From the NCBI RefSeq assembly GCF_002808045.1, contig NZ_CP025000.1:434001-498000 (forward strand): 64,000 nt of DNA, given 5' to 3'. The translations under genes and the position numbers were made by a program. Under the pieces are notes generated by a model. The model was not told where the DNA came from and ran no database searches. It was given only the letters and a program-made list of their open reading frames with translations. Shown in pieces: positions 57,181-64,000 of this stretch (the stretch's first letter is position 1; the number at the start of each line of letters is the position of its first letter). The DNA comes from Idiomarina sp. X4 (GTDB lineage: Bacteria > Pseudomonadota > Gammaproteobacteria > Enterobacterales > Alteromonadaceae).

Positions 57181-59442
57181 TTAATGTTTCTTGGCTTTGA
57201 AAAAGCGCAACCGATTCGCGTTGCTCACTACCGTAAGCGAAGAAAAAGCCATGGCGGCGCCCGCAATAACCGGGCTCAACAGCATTCCAAAAAACGGATA
57301 CAGAACGCCTGCGGCAAAAGGAATACCTGCTACGTTGTAAATAAAAGCACCAAATAAGTTTTGCTTAATATTGCGCAGTGTCGCCTTGCTCACCGCAACC
57401 GCATCGGCAAGCCCGTGCAACGACCCACGCATCAATGTAATATCGGCACTTTCAATAGCAACGTCCGTCCCAGTGCCAATAGCGAAACCTACATTGGCAA
57501 TAGCTAGTGCTGGCGCATCATTAATACCATCTCCCGTCATGCCAACGATTTCGCCTTCCATCTGCAGCTCCTGAACCTTTTTTGATTTTTCTTCCGGCAG
57601 AACTTCAGCGAAAAATTCTTTAATTCCTACTTTTTCAGCAACTGCTTCTGCTGTCGCGCGATTATCACCAGTAAGCATCACTACTCGCACACCGTTATCT
57701 TGCAAACGTTTAATGGCGGCTACGGAGTCGTCTTTTATCGGGTCGGCAACTGCAATAATTGCAGCTAACTCATTATCAACGGCAAAGTACATAGGCGTCT
57801 TAGCTTCAGCAGCTAAGCCTTGGGCTTTTTCAACAAAGTTACCGAGCTCAACTTGACGTTCACGCAACAGCTTTTCATTACCGAAAAGGAGGGACTTCCC
57901 GTCAACTTCTGCCTCCACGCCATGACCAGCGATGGCGTTGAAGTTCGAGACCTTACTTGTCTTAATCCCTCTTTCCCTGGCTGACTCAACTATCGCCTGT
58001 GCTAGCGGATGTTCAGAGCCAGACTCAAGTGTCGCTGCAAGTTGCAGTACGGTTTGCTCATCGTACTCACTCGCTACTAATACGTCGGTGACTTTAGGAG
58101 AACCAAGTGTAATGGTGCCCGTTTTATCCAGGATCATAGCCGATACTTTCGACGCTGTTTGCAATGCTTCGCCATTGCGAATCAGCACACCTGCCTCTGC
58201 GGCTTTTCCTACACCCACCATTACCGACATAGGCGTCGCCAGGCCTAATGCGCAAGGGCAAGCAATAATCAAGACAGTGGTCGCTGATACCACAGCAAAG
58301 GCCAGTGCCGGCTCAGGCCCAAAGTTAAGCCAAGCTAGAGCACTGATAACAGCGATAATCATAACGACTGGCACAAAGTAAGCTGAAATAATATCGGCAA
58401 GACGACCGATTGGGGGCTTAGAGTTTTGCGCCCGTTTCACCATGTTAATAATTTGAGCAAGTGCTGTATCTTTTCCGACTCTTGTCGCTTGAAACAAAAA
58501 GGAACCACTTTTATTTATCGTGCCCGCCACAACGTCATCACCAACTGATTTTTCCACGGGCATGGGTTCACCCGTTAGCATAGATTCATCAACGGTGGTA
58601 CTTCCCTCTATAACTTTTCCATCAACAGGGATTTTTTCTCCGGGACGAACACGTACTACGTCCTCCTCGAGTACGTCTTCGATAGCGATATCCAATTGTT
58701 TATCGGCACGAATCACCCTTGCGGTTTTCGCCTGCAAACCAATGAGACGTTTTATGGCTTCGGACGTGCGCCCACGAGCTTTCAGTTCAAGTGCCAGCCC
58801 CAAATTGATCAAACCGATAATCATTGCGGTCGCTTCAAAGTATACGTGACGCGCCATTTCCGGAACCAGGTGCGGAACCAATACAACCACCATGGAATAC
58901 AACCAGGCGGTACCAGTACCAAGTGCGATCAGCGTATCCATATTAGCGGAATGATTTTTCAAAGATTGCCAGGCACCGACGAAGAAGTGTTTGCCCGAAA
59001 AGTAAAGTACACCTAACGTTAGAATACCTACGACTAACCATGTCACACGCTCTGTGGCAGTGGTCACCGTCATTTCACCAACAAAAAGGCTATAAATCAT
59101 TAGGGGGACACCTAACGACAGCGCAACGGTCATCTCCCGCATCAGCCGCTTGTAATAAGCCCAGTCGGCTTGCTCTTTTTCTGCCAACGCATCACCGTCA
59201 CTTTCGGACGTGGCTACTTTAGCGCTATACCCCGCCCTCTCTACTGCTTTCACTAAAGCGCTCGGATTTGCTGTTCCAGTCACACTGACCGTTCGCTGGG
59301 CAAAGTTCATCTCTGCATTTTCCACGCCGGATACAGACTTTAATGCATTTTCGATTTTGCCAACACAACTCGCGCAACCGGCTCCCTCGATAATGAGTTC
59401 CTCAATGGAACGACTACGAACGTCCTCAGTTTTTACACCCAT
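57181..59442 (-). CDS. copA: Cu(I)-exporting P1B-type ATPase CopA
   Basis: Inner-membrane pump that exports Cu(I) (or Ag(I)) using ATP. One N-terminal HMA domain has GCASC, with Cys at 23 and 26. Eight transmembrane helices include the transmembrane CPC ([12 protein letters not shown]). The actuator motif is [14 protein letters not shown], the phosphorylation motif DKTGTITLG and the hinge [15 protein letters not shown] 59442 has AAGGAG upstream; the frame opens at TTG 59475. At 753 aa it is of ordinary length. It sits in the middle of the copper cluster. Confidence 0.96.
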   Translation of the reverse strand: MGVKTEDVRSRSIEELIIEGAGCASCVGKIENALKSVSGVENAEMNFAQRTVSVTGTANPSALVKAVERAGYSAKVATSESDGDALAEKEQADWAYYKRLMREMTVALSLGVPLMIYSLFVGEMTVTTATERVTWLVVGILTLGVLYFSGKHFFVGAWQSLKNHSANMDTLIALGTGTAWLYSMVVVLVPHLVPEMARHVYFEATAMIIGLINLGLALELKARGRTSEAIKRLIGLQAKTARVIRADKQLDIAIEDVLEEDVVRVRPGEKIPVDGKVIEGSTTVDESMLTGEPMPVEKSVGDDVVAGTINKSGSFLFQATRVGKDTALAQIINMVKRAQNSKPPIGRLADIISAYFVPVVMIIAVISALAWLNFGPEPALAFAVVSATTVLIIACPCALGLATPMSVMVGVGKAAEAGVLIRNGEALQTASKVSAMILDKTGTITLGSPKVTDVLVASEYDEQTVLQLAATLESGSEHPLAQAIVESARERGIKTSKVSNFNAIAGHGVEAEVDGKSLLFGNEKLLRERQVELGNFVEKAQGLAAEAKTPMYFAVDNELAAIIAVADPIKDDSVAAIKRLQDNGVRVVMLTGDNRATAEAVAEKVGIKEFFAEVLPEEKSKKVQELQMEGEIVGMTGDGINDAPALAIANVGFAIGTGTDVAIESADITLMRGSLHGLADAVAVSKATLRNIKQNLFGAFIYNVAGIPFAAGVLYPFFGMLLSPVIAGAAMAFSSLTVVSNANRLRFFKAKKH

Positions 59443-59521
59443 ACCAGTGCTCCTTATTGACGGGAAACGAGCCAAGCAACAGCTATTTCCCGTAAAGTAC
59501 CAACGATAAAACCGTCACTCA

Positions 59522-59980
59522 CTACATATCCGAAAATCGGTTCGCAGTTTGCACCATTCGTTTAATTTCATTTTCTTCAACGCTCTTTACCGTTTCTAAC
59601 AGCTCTTTTGCGCTGTCTATATCAACACGGGAATATAGGTGTTCATACAGTTCTATGACTTGCTCATGATGGTTTACAACCTTCTCCATAATGTGATCGG
59701 TATCTAACTCTTTAAAAGGCGAATCGCAGTGCCCATGCTCAACGATGGGATGTTTCCCAATATAGTCATAACACCAAGTGTCTAATGCATTTAGGTTGGC
59801 TGTATTCAAAAAACCTTCAACCATTCGCTCTAAGCTAGCTTCATGACCCGACACGTAGCTTAGAATCATCCGAGCTCGTTCATCTTGGTTTTGTTTAGAG
59901 CAGTGAGTCACACACTCCTTCAGGTTTTTGTGGAAATCAACGGTCCAACTCAGTACATCTTTGATTGTTTCTATTTGCAT
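59522..59980 (-). CDS. Predicted four-helix-bundle protein of copper cluster (unrecognised)
   Basis: A 152-aa soluble protein with no signal peptide, predicted almost all-helical. It is rich in His, Glu and Cys: THCSKQN, YVSGHEASLERM, VEHGHCDSPF, NHHEQVIELYEHL. Helices with spaced His/Glu resemble the metal sites of ferritin-like or rubrerythrin-like proteins, but I cannot assign a family. It lies 80 bases upstream of copA on the same strand, so it is probably co-expressed and may bind copper or sense redox stress. Confidence 0.75.
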   Translation of the reverse strand: MQIETIKDVLSWTVDFHKNLKECVTHCSKQNQDERARMILSYVSGHEASLERMVEGFLNTANLNALDTWCYDYIGKHPIVEHGHCDSPFKELDTDHIMEKVVNHHEQVIELYEHLYSRVDIDSAKELLETVKSVEENEIKRMVQTANRFSDM

Positions 59981-60007
59981 TTTTTACTCCTTACCTATAA
60001 TCAATTG

Positions 60008-60379
60008 TTACTTTCGTTTGCTTTTGGTACGTGGCGGGCTTCTGTGGCAACTCCACGGTGTATGCTCTGCATTATCTTTAATATTTTGATCAATAAATTT
60101 GTAGTATTCCTCTTTCAAGTGAGTCCACCAGCCACTATTTATTTCAACACCAAATATTCCGAGCTTTTCCTCTATCATAGTCAGATCGACTTTAGAGGCA
60201 TCATAAGCGACCGATAACAAGTTCTGGTCAGAGTCGTAGGCAACGCTATCAAGACCAACCAAGCGATCGATTTCGTTAATCGCTTCGCGAACTTTTTTCA
60301 CACTCTCAGTGTTTAGCTTTAACGTGCGATTGACTAAGTTAATTTCCCGCACTCCGGCTCTATGATCGTTAGTTGACAT
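60008..60379 (-). CDS. Small HMA-fold-like protein of copper cluster (unrecognised)
   Basis: A 123-aa protein. Residues 10-75 have the beta-alpha-beta-beta-alpha-beta pattern of a heavy-metal-associated domain (TLKLNTESVKKVREAINEID, then LLSVAYDASKVDLTMIEE) but no CxxC. A C-terminal segment follows with WWTHLKEEYYKFIDQN and AEHTPWSCHRSPP, then a basic tail. ATG 60379 has AGGA 8 bases upstream. No signal peptide. Found between copA and the PII-like gene, so a cytosolic metal-related role is inferred. Confidence 0.68.
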   Translation of the reverse strand: MSTNDHRAGVREINLVNRTLKLNTESVKKVREAINEIDRLVGLDSVAYDSDQNLLSVAYDASKVDLTMIEEKLGIFGVEINSGWWTHLKEEYYKFIDQNIKDNAEHTPWSCHRSPPRTKSKRK

Positions 60380-60436
60380 CAGTACTGTCCTATTTATTAA
60401 AACTACCAATATGCTTCAGTCGACGTTGCCGCGATA

Positions 60437-60775
60437 TTAACGTTGTAACGAGAGTTCTTTATCAGTCGCTGCTCGTTTGTCGTGAACCCAAAGCAATTCA
60501 TCTATTGGCGAGATACAGACTAAGCCCTCGTTAGATACCCCAGTATGGGCCGCTTCAACTACCAAAAACGCAACGTCACGCGCGTCATCACTGTTCACAT
60601 AAACTTCGAGCTGTACGTGCTCAACTAAGTGATCATCGTTATAACTATCGAAGTAATAGCCTCGACCTCGAACAGGAAACAATGTAAAGCCGCTAACGCC
60701 ACACCCAACCAGAGTCTCCTCCACTGCGTCTTGCCGAAGTTGATCAAAAATAGCGGTGATTTTAGATAGGTTCAT
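60437..60775 (-). CDS. PII-like protein linked to metal efflux (PII-NG type)
   Basis: A 112-aa protein of the PII superfamily fold. VGCGVSGFTLFPVRGRGYYF matches the place of [16 protein letters not shown] in GlnB, and LEVYVNSDDARDVAFLVVEAAHTG matches the core of the second repeat. The T-loop is short and the uridylylated Tyr and B-loop [10 protein letters not shown] are replaced. A PII group described as 'PII-NG' is genetically linked to CusA/CzcA-type RND pumps, exactly as here. ATG 60775 has TAGGAG upstream. Confidence 0.78.
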   Translation of the reverse strand: MNLSKITAIFDQLRQDAVEETLVGCGVSGFTLFPVRGRGYYFDSYNDDHLVEHVQLEVYVNSDDARDVAFLVVEAAHTGVSNEGLVCISPIDELLWVHDKRAATDKELSLQR

Positions 60776-60791
60776 ATATTCTCCTACAAGC

Positions 60792-60811
60792 CTTAAGTCA
60801 CTTAACTTAAG
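60792..60811. promoter_or_regulatory. Palindromic operator-like site before the PII-like gene
   Basis: CTTAAGT (60792-60798) and ACTTAAG (60805-60811) are perfect inverted 7-bp arms with a 6-bp spacer, 17 bp before the start codon. Shape and position suggest a binding site for a dimeric regulator. No regulator for the copper cluster is encoded in the window. Confidence 0.5.
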
Positions 60812-60868
60812 AGCTCTATCTAGCATGATTAAATTTCGAAAAAAGTTTTAATTGAAATTCAGCAGGAG

Positions 60869-61246
60869 CTATTTCGGAGGATAAAAAATATCAAAAGACA
60901 TTTGCTTAACATTCCCTTCATATGAAAGAGGATGCTGCAAGTAACCAATTGACTTTATTGGTAAATTGAACGGAATTAATACTAAAGGTGAGCTTGCAGA
61001 GTTGCACTCCGCATCCATTAAACATGTATCAGCAGAGTCAGTTAAACAATAACAGCACGTTTTACTGGCAGGTTGTTCGTCGTCATCACAATGAATGTTG
61101 CTTTTTCTCTCGTTTGCAACATCTGCCTGATTAACGTTGATTACGTGCTCTGCGCTGGAGGCAGTATTATGGACAGGAGCAGCTGGGAAGGATAGTTGAA
61201 TCACTATTCCTAGCATAAGCACAACTAAAAATTTTGTTTGAGCCAT
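60869..61246 (-). CDS. Small secreted Cys-rich protein, DUF2946/CzcI-like
   Basis: A 125-aa exported protein. The signal peptide is VLMLGIVIQLSFPAAPVHN. The mature part has Cys-rich motifs NIHCDDDEQ, KTCCYCLTDSADTC and AECNSA, and the C-terminus ends FDIFYPPK. The layout resembles DUF2946 and CzcI-like peptides that accompany copper and zinc systems. ATG 61246 has GGGGA 7 bases upstream. It lies 99 bases after cusA. Confidence 0.65.
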   Translation of the reverse strand: MAQTKFLVVLMLGIVIQLSFPAAPVHNTASSAEHVINVNQADVANERKSNIHCDDDEQPASKTCCYCLTDSADTCLMDAECNSASSPLVLIPFNLPIKSIGYLQHPLSYEGNVKQMSFDIFYPPK

Positions 61247-61345
61247 ATGTGTGTCCCCAATCCCGAATTTTAACCTAGCATACTTGTTAGCGCACATCAT
61301 TGATCAAGATCAATGATGTGCGTCTCTTAACTAAAATAATTGGTC

Positions 61346-64000
61346 TTATACACGCTTAACCTTTTGCCCACGCCACAAGTAGTAAACAGCAGGTAATACG
61401 AGCAAGGTTAAGATAACAGCGCTGATCATTCCTCCAACCATTGGCGCCGCTATTCTACTAACCACCTCAGCCCCAGTCCCTGTACTAAACATTATAGGCA
61501 ATAAACCAGCAATTGTAGAAACGGCCGTCATCATGACGGGGCGAACACGAAGTCCAGCCCCTTCCATTACGGCAAGAGAGAGACCGTCTTTCGTTAATGC
61601 TTTACCATGCTCTAACTGACTTTTTTCATATTCATTATAGGACTGGTTTAGGTAAGTCAGCATTAGTATTCCTATTTCTACAGTGACACCTGCTAGAGCT
61701 ATAAAACCAACCGCTACAGCAACTGAGAAATTATAATCTAAAAGATACATTAGCCAGATTGACCCCACCAATGCGAGAGGCAAAGTTCCCAATATAATGG
61801 CTATTTCTGTAGCGTTTCGAAAGTTCATATATAAAAGAACGATAATAATCGCGAGCGTTAACGGAATCACGTAAGTCAGTTTTTCCTTTGCCCTTTCCAT
61901 ATATTCGTACTGCCCGGACCAGGTAACTGAATACCCTGCTGGCAACTCGAGTTCTTGTTCTACAACCTTCATTGCTTTTTCAACATAAGTGCCGACATCA
62001 ACTCCCTCAATGTCGACAAAAGTCCAGCCATTAAGTCTTGCGTTTTCGCTTTTAATTGCCGGCGGTCCAAGTTCAACGTAGACATCAGCCACATCCGCCA
62101 AACTAATACGCTGCCCGTTTGGCGTAACTAAAGGTAGCTTCTTTAATTCTTCCGGCGAATCACGGTAATCTTGAGGGTAGCGCAAGTTTATTGGGTAACG
62201 TTCAAGCCCTTCAATGGTCTCTGAAACATTCATTCCACCAATAGCCGTGGCAACGACCTGCTGCACATCCTCAATGTTCAAGCCGTAACGTGCAGCCTGC
62301 TCTCTTTCTATGTCAACTTTGACATAGCGTCCACCTGCCACTCGCTCTGAATAAACAGAAGCCGTACCATCGACATCATCAAGTATTGCTTCAAGCTGCT
62401 GCCCTATCGTCTGAATTTCATTAAGATCGGCTCCGGCAACTTTTATACCTACCGGCGTTTTGATACCTGTCGATAGCATATCAATGCGAGTTTTAATGGG
62501 GTAAACCCACGCATTGGTCAGCCCCGGAAACTTTACAAGCGCATCCAGTTCTTTTTTCAACTTCTCAGTGGTCATACCGTCTCTCCACTGATCTTTCGGT
62601 TTCAGTTGAATAAAGGTTTCAATCATCGTTAGGGGTGCCGGATCAGTGGCGGTATCCGCTCGACCAATTTTGCCAAAAACCGTCTTCACTTCTGGTACTG
62701 TTTTTATAAGCTTGTCGGTTTGCTGCAACAGCTCCCTTGCTTTACCAATTGATAATCCGGGATAGGTAGTGGGCATATACATCAAATCGCCCTCATCCAA
62801 ATCTGGAATAAATTCACTACCAATTTTGTCAATCGGCCAGACACCAACGGCCAGGATAACAAGCGCTCCGACAACTGCTGTCTTGGGGTATTTCAAAATG
62901 CCTTTTAAAAGCGGTTTATACCCGGCGATCAATAACCGGTTAAGCGGGTTTTTCCCCTCAGGTGTTACCTTTCCTCTGATAAAATATCCCATCAACACAG
63001 GGATAACGGTAACCGCTAAGGCTGCACTGGCTGCCATTGCGTAAGTTTTCGTGAAAGCAAGCGGAGAAAACATCCGCCCTTCCTGGGCTTCTAAGGTAAA
63101 TACCGGCATAAAGCTGACGGTAATAATGAGCAAGCTAAAGAAAAGAGCAGGGCCCACCTCTGAAGCAGAGGCGGCAACCACCCGCCAGCGGTTCTCTGCT
63201 GTCAGTGGCGTTTTTTCCATATGCTTATGCATATTTTCAATCATGACGATGGCACCATCGAGCATAGCGCCAATAGCTATTGCGATCCCTCCAAGTGACA
63301 TAATATTCGCGTTAATTCCTTGCCAATACATGACAATAAACGCGGTTAAAATACCCAAAGGCAAGCTGATAACGGCAACCAGCGAGGAGCGCACATGGAA
63401 GAGAAAGATGACACAGATAAACGCGACAATCGCGAGTTCTTCTATTAAACTTTTCCAGAGACTTTCCACAGCATCCGAGATAAGCCCCGAACGATCATAG
63501 ACAGTGACTATATCGACACCTTCTGGTAGCCCAGACTTTAATTCTTCCAACTTTTGTTTAACGCCATCAATCGTTTTTTGGGCATTTTCTCCGAAACGCA
63601 TTACCACAATACCACCCACGGCTTCTCCCTCACCGTTGAGTTCGGCGATACCGCGTCTCATTTGGGGGCCCACACCCACATCAGCAACGTCTTTAAGCAA
63701 TAATGGCGTGCCATTTTCATCAACGCCAAGCGGGATACTCTCTAAGTCTGACACACTATCAATATAGCCTGAGGCCCGGACCATATACTCAGCTTCCGCC
63801 ATTTCAACCACCGACGCCCCCACTTCCTGATTGCCTCGCTGGATAGCATTTTGTATGTGAGCAAGAGGAATATCGAATGCGCGCAGCTTCTCCGGATCCA
63901 CTTTCACCTGGTACTGCTTTACCATCCCGCCCAGGGCGGCAACTTCTGAAACCCCCTCGACCGTTTGCAGTTCATACTTTAAAAACCAATCCTGCATACT
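61346..64000 (-). CDS. cusA: CusA-type Cu/Ag RND efflux pump, N-terminus outside window
   Basis: Copper/silver HME-RND pump, 885 residues visible and cut at its 5' end by the window (about 150 residues missing). The TM4 motif is AIGAMLDGAIVMIEN, the monovalent-metal class. The periplasmic region is closely similar to E. coli CusA (LMYMPTTYPGLSIGKARELL, RIDMLSTGIK, GRYVKVDIEREQAARYG). Of the three methionines that bind copper in CusA, two are present (PLTMIE, RIDMLS), while the third position is Leu in ARYGLN. cusB/cusC should lie beyond 64000. Confidence 0.93.
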   Translation of the reverse strand, partial: SMQDWFLKYELQTVEGVSEVAALGGMVKQYQVKVDPEKLRAFDIPLAHIQNAIQRGNQEVGASVVEMAEAEYMVRASGYIDSVSDLESIPLGVDENGTPLLLKDVADVGVGPQMRRGIAELNGEGEAVGGIVVMRFGENAQKTIDGVKQKLEELKSGLPEGVDIVTVYDRSGLISDAVESLWKSLIEELAIVAFICVIFLFHVRSSLVAVISLPLGILTAFIVMYWQGINANIMSLGGIAIAIGAMLDGAIVMIENMHKHMEKTPLTAENRWRVVAASASEVGPALFFSLLIITVSFMPVFTLEAQEGRMFSPLAFTKTYAMAASAALAVTVIPVLMGYFIRGKVTPEGKNPLNRLLIAGYKPLLKGILKYPKTAVVGALVILAVGVWPIDKIGSEFIPDLDEGDLMYMPTTYPGLSIGKARELLQQTDKLIKTVPEVKTVFGKIGRADTATDPAPLTMIETFIQLKPKDQWRDGMTTEKLKKELDALVKFPGLTNAWVYPIKTRIDMLSTGIKTPVGIKVAGADLNEIQTIGQQLEAILDDVDGTASVYSERVAGGRYVKVDIEREQAARYGLNIEDVQQVVATAIGGMNVSETIEGLERYPINLRYPQDYRDSPEELKKLPLVTPNGQRISLADVADVYVELGPPAIKSENARLNGWTFVDIEGVDVGTYVEKAMKVVEQELELPAGYSVTWSGQYEYMERAKEKLTYVIPLTLAIIIVLLYMNFRNATEIAIILGTLPLALVGSIWLMYLLDYNFSVAVAVGFIALAGVTVEIGILMLTYLNQSYNEYEKSQLEHGKALTKDGLSLAVMEGAGLRVRPVMMTAVSTIAGLLPIMFSTGTGAEVVSRIAAPMVGGMISAVILTLLVLPAVYYLWRGQKVKRV

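Overview
This window looks like a chromosomal segment of a marine gammaproteobacterium of the Alteromonadales type. Idiomarina or a close relative is my best guess. The guess rests on the 16S 5' region, the FlrABC-type flagellar hierarchy and Shewanella/Vibrio-like housekeeping proteins; it is inference, because no database search was possible.

Layout. (1) 1-1750: the 5' 1.38 kb of a 16S rRNA gene on the minus strand, cut by the window edge, with tandem P1/P2 rrn promoters and a boxA leader. (2) 1755-9840: housekeeping genes pssA, clpB (with a sigma-32-like promoter), pgeF, rluD, bamD, glnB and nadE. (3) 9905-27000: a compact minus-strand flagellar locus, read as flrA, flrB-flrC, fliEFGHIJKLMNOPQR, flhB. 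Two good sigma-54 promoters sit before flrB and before fliE, giving the expected cascade FlrA > FlrBC > fliE operon. flhA, flhF, flhG, fliA and the chemotaxis genes that often follow flhB are absent here; nadE-glnB follow instead. (4) 27010-37305: a DUF1285 gene, an orphan LuxR-type response regulator, an exported amidohydrolase, a response regulator with a degenerate HD-GYP domain, pdxH, an Ldh2-family dehydrogenase, pfkA, and the arginine-to-putrescine pair speB-speA. (5) 37409-37484: tRNA-Phe(GAA) with its own promoter and terminator.

(6) 37676-64000: immediately after the tRNA comes about 26 kb devoted almost entirely to metal handling. It has four modules: a minus-strand czcCBA-like efflux system with an lspA / cation transporter / cadR block; a plus-strand czcCBA-czcD-ynfA operon; a merR / merTPA mercury operon with a canonical 19-bp-spacer operator; and a minus-strand copper/silver cluster (cusA, a Cys-rich secreted peptide, a PII-like protein, two poorly characterised proteins, copA, a cupredoxin, a Met/His-rich periplasmic protein and a DUF5676 protein). 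The three RND pumps carry three different versions of the TM4 metal/proton motif, which suggests three different metal specificities. A decayed second copy of the cupredoxin gene, an orphan mini-ORF, and inverted repeats at module borders suggest assembly by successive acquisitions. No integrase, transposase or CRISPR array is visible in the window.

The most interesting unexplained material is the group of small genes between copA and cusA (59522-61246), with a perfect operator-like palindrome before the PII-like gene. Other points worth a look are the hairpin-less membrane-fusion protein at 40808-41710 and the small secreted His/Cys-containing peptides that accompany each RND module.
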